Positions 17,455 through 26,090 of a stretch of 64,000 bases of DNA are shown piece after piece (within the stretch, counting starts at the first letter, position 1; the number at the start of each line of letters is the position of its first letter). The notes under the pieces were generated by a model. It was not told where the DNA came from and did not search any database. It was given only the letters and a program-made list of their open reading frames with translations. The stretch covers positions 8,860,501 through 8,924,500 of the forward strand of contig NZ_CP030047.1 of assembly GCF_015291625.1 (NCBI RefSeq). The letters are read 5' to 3'. This DNA is from Bradyrhizobium sp. CCBAU 53421 (lineage in GTDB: Bacteria; Pseudomonadota; Alphaproteobacteria; Rhizobiales; Xanthobacteraceae). The translations under genes and the position numbers were made by a program.

Positions 17455-18452
17455 TCGATCTCGCCACGATCTGGGCCTTCATCATCGCCTTCGCCGTGTT
17501 CGTCTATGTCGTGATGGACGGCTTCGACCTCGGCCTCGGCATCCTGTTTCCGCTGTTCCCGCAAAAGGCCGATCGCGACGTCATCATGAACACGGTGGCG
17601 CCGGTGTGGGACGGCAACGAGACCTGGCTGGTGCTCGGCGGCGGCGGCATGATGGCGGCGTTTCCGCTGGCCTATGCGGTGCTGATGCCGGCGCTCTACA
17701 CGCCCATGATCGCGATGCTGCTCGGGCTGGTGTTCCGCGGCGTCGCCTTCGAATTCCGCTGGCGCACCCAGAAGGCTCGCAACAAATGGGACCTCGCCTT
17801 CGCCGGCGGCTCGCTGGTCGCGACGCTGGCGCAAGGGATTGCGCTCGGCGCCATCCTGCAGGGCATCCATGTCGAGGGACGCCACTATGCCGGCGGCTGG
17901 TGGGATTGGCTGACGCCGTTCAGCGTCCTGACCGGCATCGCGCTGGTGATCGGCTATGCGCTGCTGGGCGCGACCTGGCTGGTGATGAAGACCGAAGGCG
18001 AGCTGCGCGAGCGCGCCTATCATCTGAGCTGGGTGTTGCTGGTGGCGATGCTGTGCGCAATCGGCGCCGTCAGCATCGCAACGCCGTTCCTGGCCGTGCA
18101 GTACACCCAGCGCTGGTTCGCCTGGCCCAACATCATCCTCACCGCGCCGGTCCCGATCGCGGTCGCCGCCGTCACCGCGCTCTTGCTGCGCGCGCTCGGC
18201 AACAGGAACGACCACCAGCCGTTCTTCCTGGTGCTCGCCCTGTTCGGCCTGTCCTATGCCGGGCTCGGCATCAGCATGTATCCGTATATCGTGCCGCAGA
18301 GCATCACGATCTGGCAGGCGGCAGCGCCCGCCAACAGCCAGATCTTCATGCTGATCGGAGTCTCGATCCTGGTGCCGTTGATCCTCGGCTACACCGCCTG
18401 GGCTTATTGGGTGTTCCGCGGCAAGGTGCGCCCCGGCCACGGATATCACTGA
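17451..18452 (+). CDS. cydB: Cytochrome bd-type quinol oxidase subunit II
   Basis: The 333-residue partner of subunit I has eight or nine membrane helices. The family N-terminus AFVYVVMDGFDLGLGILFPL-type region is followed by VWDGNETWLVLGGGGMMAAF (about residues 54-73) and FRGVAFEFRWR (about 94-104), all diagnostic of CydB/CioB. It starts inside the cydA stop (ATGA) and its own stop overlaps the next small gene. The order after ccdA and thioredoxin genes suggests one redox operon or two tightly linked ones. Confidence 0.94.
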   Translation: MIDLATIWAFIIAFAVFVYVVMDGFDLGLGILFPLFPQKADRDVIMNTVAPVWDGNETWLVLGGGGMMAAFPLAYAVLMPALYTPMIAMLLGLVFRGVAFEFRWRTQKARNKWDLAFAGGSLVATLAQGIALGAILQGIHVEGRHYAGGWWDWLTPFSVLTGIALVIGYALLGATWLVMKTEGELRERAYHLSWVLLVAMLCAIGAVSIATPFLAVQYTQRWFAWPNIILTAPVPIAVAAVTALLLRALGNRNDHQPFFLVLALFGLSYAGLGISMYPYIVPQSITIWQAAAPANSQIFMLIGVSILVPLILGYTAWAYWVFRGKVRPGHGYH

Positions 18453-18580
18453 TGCAACCCCATCCGAATCAGCGGCCGCTCGGCCAGCGCCTGCTGTGGT
18501 TTGCGGCACTCTGGCTCGGCGGCGTCGGCACGGTAGCGGTCATATCGTTTGCGCTGCGACTCTGGATCGCGCCGAAATAA
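18452..18580 (+). CDS. DUF2474-type small membrane protein of the bd oxidase operon
   Basis: This 42-residue single-span protein (MQPHPNQRPLGQRLLWFAAL at its N-terminus, membrane helix about residues 13-36) starts in the TGATG overlap with the cydB stop. Small one-helix proteins at this position (CydX in enterics, DUF2474 in CIO-type operons) stabilise the oxidase. The match to DUF2474 is by position, size and the WFAALWLGGVGTV core, judged by eye. It is easily missed by gene callers because of its size. Confidence 0.8.
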   Translation: MQPHPNQRPLGQRLLWFAALWLGGVGTVAVISFALRLWIAPK

Positions 18581-18803
18581 GGCGAATGGCGCGGCGCGCC
18601 GCGGGTCCCATGACAAAAAACAGAAGCATTACAGTGATATAGTGTGACGCCCGCCCTAAACTTGCCATCAAGCTGCCGCTGAGATTTGATGCCCAAGTTA
18701 AAAGAGGCACATGGTCTGATCGCCAAACCGCTCACACTTTGGCGGACCATGCGCATTTGGGTGGAGCAACCATTTGGCCGCGCGCCAACAAGGAGAGCTT
18801 TGC

Positions 18804-19397
18804 ATGACGAAACTTCGTCACCTGGTCTGGATGTTGATCGCCACGGGCGCGCTCGTGCTGTCGACGTCGCAAGGCTTTGCCCAGAGCCGCCCCGACGCCG
18901 ACGAGCCGGGCCTGATCGCCGACGACAGCTACGAGCTCGACCCGGAATGGCAGAAGCAGGTCGTGTACTACCGGACCAATGAGGCGCCGGGCACCATCAT
19001 CGTCTCCACCGCCGAACGCCATCTCTACCTCGTGCAAGGCAACGGCCGCGCGCTGCGCTACGGCATCGGCGTCGGCCGTGACGGCTTCCAGTGGCAGGGG
19101 CTGGTGACCATCACCCGCAAGGCCGAGTGGCCGGATTGGACCCCGCCGCCGGAAATGATCGCCCGCCAGCCCTATCTGCCGCGCTTCATGGCGGGCGGCC
19201 CGGGCAATCCGCTCGGCGCCCGCGCGATGTATCTTGGCACCACGGTTTACCGCATCCACGGCACCAACCGGCCCGACACCATCGGCACCGCGATCTCGTC
19301 CGGCTGCTTCCGCCTGGTCAATGCCGACGTCGCCGATCTCTACAACCGCGTTCCCGTCGGCACCAAGGTGATCATCCGCCAGAAGCCCGAACTGTAA
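18804..19397 (+). CDS. Exported L,D-transpeptidase (YkuD fold)
   Basis: The 197-residue protein has a signal peptide (LVWMLIATGALVLSTSQGFA) and a YkuD catalytic domain. The active-site stretch runs YRIHGTNRPDTIG through SSGCFRLVNADVADLY, with the catalytic Cys near residue 163. It should form 3-3 peptidoglycan cross-links or attach proteins to peptidoglycan in the periplasm. AGGAGAG lies seven bases before the chosen ATG; an in-frame start ten codons upstream lacks one. It reads toward the amino-acid-binding protein gene 63 bases downstream. Confidence 0.91.
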   Translation: MTKLRHLVWMLIATGALVLSTSQGFAQSRPDADEPGLIADDSYELDPEWQKQVVYYRTNEAPGTIIVSTAERHLYLVQGNGRALRYGIGVGRDGFQWQGLVTITRKAEWPDWTPPPEMIARQPYLPRFMAGGPGNPLGARAMYLGTTVYRIHGTNRPDTIGTAISSGCFRLVNADVADLYNRVPVGTKVIIRQKPEL

Positions 19398-19460
19398 TCC
19401 CGACCCACCCGCCTTCGACATCCGACCTGATTTTCCCCGATCATTCGCGAGAGAGAACCC

Positions 19461-20498
19461 ATGCGTACATTTCGAGGCGGCCTGACGATCGGGCTCGCGA
19501 TCGCCGCACTGGTTGCGGCCGCCGCCATCACCTATGAGCGTTACGACACCCGCACGCTGAAGCGCACCGTCCGTCGCGGCGACGTGCTGTGCGGCGTCAA
19601 CAAGGGCCTGCCGGGCTTCTCGATCCCGGACGACAAGGGCAACTGGACCGGCTTCGACGTCGACTTCTGCCGCGCGGTGGCCTCGGCGATCTTCGACGAT
19701 CCGACGAAGGCGAAGTTCGTGCCGCTCGACGCCAGCGAACGCTTCAAGGAGCTGCAGAACCGCAAGGTCGACATCCTGTCGCGCAACTCCACCTGGAGCA
19801 TGTCGCGCGAGACCAATTACGACCTCTACTTCCCGGCGGTCGCCTATTATGACGGCCAGGGCTTCATGATCCCGCGCTCGCGCAACATCGATTCTGCGCT
19901 CGACCTCAACGGCAGCAAGGTCTGCGTGCAGGCCAACACCACGACGCAGCTCAACCTCGCCGACTATTTCCGTGCCAACAACATGAAGTACACGGAGATG
20001 AAGTTCGACAAGCTGGAGGATGTCGTGAAGGCCTATGACAGCGGCCAGTGCGACACGCTGACCTCGGACGCCTCGCAGCTCTACGCGCTGCGGCTCAACC
20101 TGTCGAAGCCGAACGACCACACGATCCTCGCCGACATCATCTCCAAGGAGCCACTGGCGCCGGTGGTGCGCTTGCGCGACGACGACTGGATGATGATCGT
20201 GAAGTGGACGCTCTACGCCATGATCAACGCCGAAGAGCTCGGCATCACCTCGAAGAACATCGACGAGGCGCTGAAGTCGAAGAAGCCGGAAGTGATGCGG
20301 CTGGTCGGCACCGAGGGCGCCTATGGCGAGGATCTCGGCCTCACCAAGGACTGGGCGGTGCGCATCATCCGCCATGTCGGCAATTACGGCGAGGTCTACG
20401 ACCGCAACGTCGGCGCCGATTCCAAGCTGAAGATTCCGCGCGGCATGAACCAGCTCTGGAGCGCCGGCGGCGTCCAGTACGCGCCGCCGATCCGCTGA
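19461..20498 (+). CDS. Amino-acid ABC transporter substrate-binding protein (AapJ-like)
   Basis: The 345-residue periplasmic binding protein has an N-terminal hydrophobic export segment (LTIGLAIAALVAAAAITYER) and a family 3 solute-binding domain. GDVLCGVNKGLPGFSIPDDK and WTGFDVDFCRAVASAIF (about residues 40-75) are typical of the general L-amino-acid AapJ/BztA group. Unlike aap operons, no permease or ATPase genes are adjacent, so it either shares a distant transporter or has a sensing role. AGAGAGAACCC precedes the ATG. Confidence 0.88.
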   Translation: MRTFRGGLTIGLAIAALVAAAAITYERYDTRTLKRTVRRGDVLCGVNKGLPGFSIPDDKGNWTGFDVDFCRAVASAIFDDPTKAKFVPLDASERFKELQNRKVDILSRNSTWSMSRETNYDLYFPAVAYYDGQGFMIPRSRNIDSALDLNGSKVCVQANTTTQLNLADYFRANNMKYTEMKFDKLEDVVKAYDSGQCDTLTSDASQLYALRLNLSKPNDHTILADIISKEPLAPVVRLRDDDWMMIVKWTLYAMINAEELGITSKNIDEALKSKKPEVMRLVGTEGAYGEDLGLTKDWAVRIIRHVGNYGEVYDRNVGADSKLKIPRGMNQLWSAGGVQYAPPIR

Positions 20499-20540
20499 TC
20501 GACAGCGCGGGTTAGACCACCGCTGTCGCAGCACTCTCGA

Positions 20541-20574
20541 CTGTCATCACCCGGCTTGAACCGGGTGATGACAG
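20541..20574. repeat. Short palindromic repeat (CTGTCATCACCCGG type)
   Basis: CTGTCATCACCCGG and CCGGGTGATGACAG are perfect inverse arms around a 6-base loop. It lies between convergent genes, a typical position for these elements. The rest of the 198-base gap holds only a GTGCGCAATTGCGCC fragment related to the long repeats. Confidence 0.8.
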
Positions 20575-20696
20575 TTAAAGATGAGGACGCAGCTTCGCAT
20601 TCTCGCGCAACGCGCGCGCAAGGGACGGACACTCGCGGCACACACCGCTGTCGTCCCTGCCTGGTGCGCAATTGCGCCTCGGGGAGTGACAGATCG

Positions 20697-22238
20697 CTAC
20701 TGCGCGCCCTGCGCTTCAGCGTCGACCTGCACATCGTGGCCGAAGCGATCCTTGCCGCTGAGCCGGGCCTTGCCGCTCTCGAACGAGAGCAGCCATTTGC
20801 GGTCGGTGTCGCCGCCGACCAGGCGCATGTCGATCGCAAACGTCCGGCCGTCCTGCCATGTCCCTTTCAGCGCCATCACGCCGAGCGGCGTCGGTTGGCC
20901 GAGGCGGTAGGTGCCGTCGAGCCCGATCGGTCCCGCCAATTCCGTCACCGGCATCGCCGTCTCCAGCTCATAGTGCGGGGACGGATCGGTCAGATGCAGC
21001 GTCAGCGCCCGCAGATTGAGGCCGTTGGCCGGAAAGCGCCAGGTCTTGCCCGAGATGGCGACGGCGGTCTCGGGCACGGCACCGACCGCCGACGGCTTTT
21101 CCGCCGCGCTATCGCGCAGCGCCGCGGCAAGCTGATTGCCGCCGGCGGAGTTCACCGGCAGCGCTGTGTCGGACTTGACCGCGCCGGAAATGTCGTCGGC
21201 CATCTTGCCGAACGAGCAATAGTCGCGCGCGGTCACGACCGTGACGATGTCGAGCGCGGGGAAGATCATGATCAGCTGACAGCGGTCGCCGACCGCCATG
21301 AAGGCCTGCTGCTTCGGCATCACCCAGAAGAAATTGGCGTAGCGCAGGGACGGATCGAACGAGGCGTGCATGTCCGCCGTCGCATGGCTGATGCGATCGA
21401 CCCAGCCGCGCGGCAGCAGCTGTTGCCCCTCCCATTCGCCGTCATGCAGATAGAGCAGCCCGATCTTTGCGGCGTCGCGCGGCGCGAGCAGAAGCCCGCC
21501 GCCGCCCTGCGTCAGCCCCGGCCCGATGCTGTGCCAGTAGGGCGCGGCAATCCCGAGCGGGCGAAACAGTTTCGTCACCGCATAGTCGCGCGCGCTCACG
21601 CCGGTGAGCTTGTTGATGATCGCGGCCAGCAGCTGCGGATTGCCGGTGTTGTAGTAGAACGCCTCGCCCGGCGCCTTCGCCATCGGACGGTCCAGGATGA
21701 ACTGGATCGCATCGGGACTGCGTCCCCATTCGATCAGCGAGTCCGGCCTGCCGCCCTCGACGCCCTCCGTCCAGGCCATCCCCGAGGTCATGTCGAGCAT
21801 GGTCTGGATCGTGATCGCGCGCTTGCGGTCATCGAGATTAGCGATGGTGCGGTCGCCAAAGAAATCCACCATGCGATGGTCGAGGCTGTCGAGCACCTTG
21901 TCCTTGAGCAGCATTGCGACCAGCGTGCCGGTCACGGCCTTGGTGACGGAATTGAAGAGATGCGGGATCTCCGGCGTGTACGGCGCGTAGTAAGCATCGA
22001 GCACGATCCGGCCATGACGCGCGATCAGCAGGCTATCGAAACTGTGAGCAGCGCCATGATTGACGAGCCGCGCCAGCGCGGCGGAATCCATCCCCTGCTC
22101 TTCCGGCGTCGTGGTCTGCCACTGCCGGGTCGGCCACACCGGATCGGCGGCGCCTTCCGCGCGGGCTGCGCCCGTCCAGAGCAGCGCGGCAACCGACAGC
22201 CCGCTCAGGATCGACATGACCAGCCGTCTGAGATGCAT
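20697..22238 (-). CDS. Exported serine hydrolase, beta-lactamase/penicillin-binding-like (class C fold)
   Basis: The 513-residue protein has a signal peptide (MSILSGLSVAALLWTGAARA, starting a few codons in). The beta-lactamase-like domain carries the nucleophile motif NSVTKAVTGTLVAML (Ser-x-x-Lys, about residues 96-110) and a YNTGNPQLLA Tyr-x-Asn-like motif (about 194-203). Such enzymes are esterases, D-aminopeptidases or carboxypeptidases. The C-terminal ~150 residues form a separate beta-rich domain. The ATG at 22238 is preceded by GAGG; a GTG twelve codons upstream is possible. It lies beside an L,D-transpeptidase gene, so a cell-wall role is plausible. Confidence 0.85.
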   Translation of the reverse strand: MHLRRLVMSILSGLSVAALLWTGAARAEGAADPVWPTRQWQTTTPEEQGMDSAALARLVNHGAAHSFDSLLIARHGRIVLDAYYAPYTPEIPHLFNSVTKAVTGTLVAMLLKDKVLDSLDHRMVDFFGDRTIANLDDRKRAITIQTMLDMTSGMAWTEGVEGGRPDSLIEWGRSPDAIQFILDRPMAKAPGEAFYYNTGNPQLLAAIINKLTGVSARDYAVTKLFRPLGIAAPYWHSIGPGLTQGGGGLLLAPRDAAKIGLLYLHDGEWEGQQLLPRGWVDRISHATADMHASFDPSLRYANFFWVMPKQQAFMAVGDRCQLIMIFPALDIVTVVTARDYCSFGKMADDISGAVKSDTALPVNSAGGNQLAAALRDSAAEKPSAVGAVPETAVAISGKTWRFPANGLNLRALTLHLTDPSPHYELETAMPVTELAGPIGLDGTYRLGQPTPLGVMALKGTWQDGRTFAIDMRLVGGDTDRKWLLSFESGKARLSGKDRFGHDVQVDAEAQGAQ

Positions 22239-22304
22239 GCGCGCCTCGTCGGATGCGATGTGTGAGGCTGGCACAATCCGCGAGCAGTTGCATGCCTGTC
22301 AATA

Positions 22305-23303
22305 TTATTGCGTGCTCTCCACGAACGTCACCGGCGTCCCCTTGGCGACACCGGCCGCGACATGCTGCGCATCCCAATTGGTCAGCCGAATGCAGCCGTG
22401 CGACGCGGCCTTGGAGACCTTGCCGGGATCGGGCGTGCCGTGGATGCCGTAACCTTCCGCCGAGAGATTGATCCAGACCGAGCCGACCGGGTTGTTGGGG
22501 CCGGGCTTGATCGTGAACGGTTTCGTTGATTTGACACCCTTGAATTTGTATTTGGGATTGTAGCGATAGGTCGGGTTCTTGTTGACCGCGGTCACCTTCA
22601 GCGTGCCGCTCGGCGTCGGTTTCTCCGTGCTGCCGACCGTTGCGGGATAGAAGGCGGTGAGCTTTCCAGCGGTATCGAACGTGCTGAGCGTCTGCCGCGT
22701 CTTGTCGACTTCGACGCGAGCAACCGGCGTTGACGCGCCAGTGTCGAGAACGTTGGCAACCGCGATGCTGGCACCGGCCTTGTCGAATTTCTGCCCTGGA
22801 TTGAGCGCCTGAAGCAACGCCTCGCTCATGTGGAATTTTTCGGCCAGCGCCTCGCGCGCGCTGGTGTAGTTCAGCGCGGGCAGGTCCTGCATACGCTCCA
22901 TCTTCGCGGGGACCTTCGCCAGGAACGGACCTTTCACGTCGGCATCGGCAATGGTGTAGTTGACGACCGCGGGTCCTTCGCTGGCAGCAGCGAGCCTGCT
23001 CCAGAGCTCCGCTGTCACGGCCTTGTCGAACGACAATCCATTCGCTGCGGCGAACGCCGTGAGCGCCTTCTGCGCGTTCTCGCCGAGCTTGCCGTCGATC
23101 TCGCCGGGAGAGAAATGCGCGCGATCGAGCAGAATCTCGAGCTTGGCAATGGAGGCGCTGATTTGCGGGCGACCCGGCAATTTTCCTGTTGGCGCCGCCG
23201 CGTCGTTGATCCCAGCGGCATCGAGACCCGCCGCCACCGTCGGGGCAGCGGAGACAAGCAAAAGGACAAAGGCAAAACGCACAACCAAAAAATGTCGGAA
23301 CAT
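22305..23303 (-). CDS. L,D-transpeptidase with peptidoglycan-binding-like N-terminus
   Basis: The 332-residue exported protein has a signal peptide (FLVVRFAFVLLLVSAAPTVA). A peptidoglycan-binding-1-like region (about 45-90, with SPGEIDGKLGENAQKALTAF) and a LysM-like spacer precede a YkuD domain ending in GYGIHGTPDPG and ASHGCIRLTNWDA (catalytic Cys about residue 305). It probably makes 3-3 cross-links or anchors proteins to peptidoglycan. The ATG at 23303 begins the signal peptide; upstream in-frame sequence is not family-like. It is codirectional with the serine hydrolase 66 bases downstream. Confidence 0.92.
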   Translation of the reverse strand: MFRHFLVVRFAFVLLLVSAAPTVAAGLDAAGINDAAAPTGKLPGRPQISASIAKLEILLDRAHFSPGEIDGKLGENAQKALTAFAAANGLSFDKAVTAELWSRLAAASEGPAVVNYTIADADVKGPFLAKVPAKMERMQDLPALNYTSAREALAEKFHMSEALLQALNPGQKFDKAGASIAVANVLDTGASTPVARVEVDKTRQTLSTFDTAGKLTAFYPATVGSTEKPTPSGTLKVTAVNKNPTYRYNPKYKFKGVKSTKPFTIKPGPNNPVGSVWINLSAEGYGIHGTPDPGKVSKAASHGCIRLTNWDAQHVAAGVAKGTPVTFVESTQ

Positions 23304-23709
23304 CGCGCATCCCAACGTGGCTACATTCCGTAAAGTTGCGGAAGGCGTCGAAGTTCCAATGCAAACAGCGGCGCCCGCCTCCGAGGCCGCCTCCCAGCAG
23401 GCCGCAAGGTCCGCCGCCAGCCGCACGCGCAAGCGGCTCGCACTCCTGCTCAGATCAGGCTCGACCGGAGCAGCGCGGCTCGGCAAGGCACGCCCGGCTA
23501 TCGTCACAGGCAAGGCAAAGACCACCAGGGGCCGCGCCGTTCGCGTGGCCTCGCGCGCGCGTTCGTCGAGCTGAGGCCGCGTCACGACGCGTGCACCGCC
23601 GCAAGCGCGGGCCGACTACATTTCGGTTCAATAAACCGGACGCGCTGGTGTATGTTGCTGGCCGTTTTCAGATCGGTTTGCTTGCAATTCATTTCCGGTG
23701 AGTGCTGTC

Positions 23710-24327
23710 ATGACAGTCGTTGATGGCTTGGGTTACCTGGCGTCGGCTCTTGTGTTGTTGACGTTCTGCATGAACACGATGTTGAGCCTGCGCGCCGTCG
23801 CGATATTCAGCAACCTGGCATTCATCAGCTATGGATTGGGCGACCGGATCTACCCGGTGCTCATCCTGCACATTATTCTGCTTCCGTTGAACATCGTGTT
23901 GCTGTTCCAGATGGTTCGGCTGCTGCGGAAGGCCAATCGCGCCGCCGCAACGGACCTTTCCCCGAACTGGCTGCAGCCGTTCATGCGGCCGAAGCACATC
24001 AAGGCAGGAGAAACCATCTTCAGGAAAGGCGACGACGCCGATCTGCTGTACATGGTCGCATCGGGCGAGGTCAGGTTTCCCGAGATCGATCGAAGCGTAT
24101 CGGCGGGCGAATTATTCGGAGAGATCGGATTGTTTTCGCTTGAGCGGCGCCGCACGCAGACGGCGTTGGCAGCAACCGACGTGGATCTGCTGTGGATCAG
24201 CGACGGCGCTCTGAGGAAACTGTGCGAACGCAATCCAGGACTGTCGCTGTATTTCCTGCGACTGACGGCGACCCGGATGACCGAGAACGCAGCCCGCTCG
24301 ATCGGAGTTGTCGCGGCCGCGCGCTGA
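23710..24327 (+). CDS. Membrane-anchored cyclic-nucleotide-binding-domain protein
   Basis: The 205-residue protein has three N-terminal membrane helices (about residues 5-75) followed by one cyclic-nucleotide-binding domain. The phosphate-binding-cassette region reads AGELFGEIGLFSLERRRTQT (about 133-152). No helix-turn-helix follows, so it is not a Crp-type DNA binder. It may sense cAMP or cGMP at the membrane, or the cassette may be vestigial. The preferred ATG at 23710 follows GGTGAG by seven bases; a GTG at 23698 is possible. The upstream 400 bases hold no convincing gene. Confidence 0.8.
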   Translation: MTVVDGLGYLASALVLLTFCMNTMLSLRAVAIFSNLAFISYGLGDRIYPVLILHIILLPLNIVLLFQMVRLLRKANRAAATDLSPNWLQPFMRPKHIKAGETIFRKGDDADLLYMVASGEVRFPEIDRSVSAGELFGEIGLFSLERRRTQTALAATDVDLLWISDGALRKLCERNPGLSLYFLRLTATRMTENAARSIGVVAAAR

Positions 24328-24372
24328 TGACGGCCGTTCGCGCATAGGCCGCGCCGGGAATTCGTGCCGGCG

Positions 24373-24486
24373 CTACGGCGCGGACGACGCCGCAAGGCTC
24401 GGCAGCGGCGCGAACTGCATTTCTGCAACGGCCGAGCCGGCGTAGGCACTGGCGATCAGGATCATGACTCGAATGGCGACGAACAT
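24373..24486 (-). CDS. Small exported or membrane peptide, 37 residues
   Basis: The reverse strand has GAGGAGG five bases before an ATG, then MFVAIRVMILIASAYAGSAV and a short Ala/Pro/Leu-rich tail. The good ribosome-binding site and the hydrophobic segment ending in an Ala-x-Ala-like cleavage site support translation. The function is unknown. A longer reading from 24579 adds charged residues without a better start site. Confidence 0.5.
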   Translation of the reverse strand: MFVAIRVMILIASAYAGSAVAEMQFAPLPSLAASSAP

Positions 24487-24710
24487 GGTTGCCTCCTCAG
24501 TCTTTTTCTTGGGTCCCTTGATGCCAGAGACTCCTTGCAGGCTGGTGAGGAAAGCTGGTTGCCGCAACCTTGAAAGCATTGGTAAGCGAGCCGTTTACGC
24601 AAGCTCCCGTTCATGAGTTGGGAACCGTATCGGCCGATCGACCGGCGCGCTAAACGCGCGGTTCACCGTCGCCGGGCATTGTTCGCCTCAATCAAGAAGG
24701 CGCAATCACA

Positions 24711-24983
24711 ATGCCGATTTTCAGGACGATCCTTGTTGTCGTATCGATTTTTCTTGCCGGTTTGTACGCTTACGATGCATGCCGCAGCGACGGCTTGCTG
24801 ATGGCGGCTCCGGTAAGCGACGTCTTTGCGCGGCGCTGGCCGGAACCCGATGCGTTTCATCCGGCAGCGGCAGCTGCTCCCGCCGCCACGGCCACCGCGA
24901 CGCCGGCAGCCCGCGTTAGGGAAACGTTTGCGATGTTCATCCCCAGGGACACGCGGCGTCATTTGATGCAGCGCAGCCTTTAA
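24711..24983 (+). CDS. Small hypothetical membrane-anchored protein
   Basis: The 90-residue protein begins with a hydrophobic segment (MPIFRTILVVVSIFLAGLYA), followed by an Ala/Thr-rich linker (about residues 51-68) and a basic C-terminus. I do not recognise a family. A weak AAGG site lies about nine bases before the ATG. The 224 bases before it hold no other gene. It ends at an intergenic repeat. Confidence 0.5.
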   Translation: MPIFRTILVVVSIFLAGLYAYDACRSDGLLMAAPVSDVFARRWPEPDAFHPAAAAAPAATATATPAARVRETFAMFIPRDTRRHLMQRSL

Positions 24984-25045
24984 AGCGTTTTCGAGCGAAG
25001 TGGGCACCGGTTCGCGTGAAGAAAACGCGTCGAAACAAGAATCGA
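24982..25045. repeat. Intergenic repeat (TTTTCGAGCGAAGTGGGCAC family), copy 1
   Basis: The core GAGCGAAGTGGGCACCGGTT then CGCGTGAAGAAA also occurs at 35629-35690. GCGTTTTC and GAAAACGC form flanking inverse arms. It separates the small membrane-protein gene from the convergent ATP-grasp gene. Confidence 0.75.
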
Positions 25046-25055
25046 CCGCGCTGGT

Positions 25056-26090
25056 TCAGCCCAGCGATACGCCGGCCTTGGCGCGGCTGATGCCGAGTGT
25101 CACGATCCGATGCAGCAGGTCCGGGTAACCCAGTCCGTCATGCCCGGCGGCGGTCGCGAACTCCTGGCTCTTCGCGATCTCGGGATTGGGATTGGCTTCG
25201 ATGAAATATGGAACGCCGGTGGTGGACAGGCGGAAGTCGATGCGCGCGTAGCCATCGAGTCCCAGGGTCCGGTAAATGCGCTTCGCCAGCCGTTGAATAT
25301 GGGTGGATAGCTCCGGCGTCAGATCCTCGGCCGGTCCGTCCGCGATGCCGATACGCTCCTGATAGCTGGTATCGTGCTTGACCTTTTCGGTGGCGATCTG
25401 GCGCGCAGCCGGGCCGCCCATGCTGCCGAACTTCAATTCCCACACCGGCAGGACGCGCAGCCGGTTGTTGCCTATCACGCCGACATAGAGCTCGCGTCCC
25501 TCGATGAACTGCTCGGCGATCGCCGCCGTTCCGATCCGCTCATGGATGAAGGCGACGCGCTCCGCGAGCTTCTCGTCGGTATCGACGATCGACGCCTGCG
25601 AAATGCCGAGCGATCCATCGCTGCTGAGGCTCTTGACGATCAGCGGCAGCGCCAGCCGCGGCGGCCGCTTGACCTTGCGGCGCATCGGGAACACGGCGAA
25701 GGCCGGCACCGGGATCCGGCGGTGATGCACCAGCGTCTTGGACAGATCCTTGCCGCGCGCCAGGATCAGGCCGCGCGGGTTGCACCCGGTATAGGGGATC
25801 TTCATCAGCTCGAGATAGCTCGCGATGTGCTGGTCGTACACGACGTCGTAGTGAAACTCCTCCAGCAGCGTGAACACCACGTGCGGCTTGAAGCCCTCGA
25901 TCTCGTCGCGCACCGGCTTGATTTCCTCCTGCACGCCGAGCGGACGAACCTCGTGACCTGCGGCGCGCAGGGTGCTCACCACGTCGTATTCGGTTTTCCA
26001 CTCGTTGATTTCCCGCGCGGAGTATCCGTCGCTGGAGTCCGGCGGCACACAGTCCGGGTGCATCAGCACCAGAATGCGAAAGCGTTTCAT
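25056..26090 (-). CDS. ATP-grasp ligase (D-Ala-D-Ala-ligase-like)
   Basis: The 344-residue cytoplasmic enzyme has an N-terminal pre-ATP-grasp Rossmann region (ILVLMHPDCVPPDSSDGYS), a central ATP-binding part (LALPLIVKSLSSDGSLGIS, about residues 163-181) and the C-terminal metal-binding motif YARIDFRLSTTGVPYFIEAN (about 284-303, acidic Asp, Glu and Asn ligands). It should join a carboxylate to an amine using ATP. It does not sit with murein genes; the ATG lies within the stop overlap of a zinc-metallopeptidase gene (ATGA), implying joint function. The substrate is unknown. Confidence 0.84.
   Translation of the reverse strand: MKRFRILVLMHPDCVPPDSSDGYSAREINEWKTEYDVVSTLRAAGHEVRPLGVQEEIKPVRDEIEGFKPHVVFTLLEEFHYDVVYDQHIASYLELMKIPYTGCNPRGLILARGKDLSKTLVHHRRIPVPAFAVFPMRRKVKRPPRLALPLIVKSLSSDGSLGISQASIVDTDEKLAERVAFIHERIGTAAIAEQFIEGRELYVGVIGNNRLRVLPVWELKFGSMGGPAARQIATEKVKHDTSYQERIGIADGPAEDLTPELSTHIQRLAKRIYRTLGLDGYARIDFRLSTTGVPYFIEANPNPEIAKSQEFATAAGHDGLGYPDLLHRIVTLGISRAKAGVSLG

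Noticed and set aside
23360..23574. Plus-strand frame for a basic Ala/Arg/Ser-rich small protein
   Set aside because: It has a weak ribosome-binding site and low-complexity composition, lies upstream of and opposite the L,D-transpeptidase gene, and has no recognisable family.
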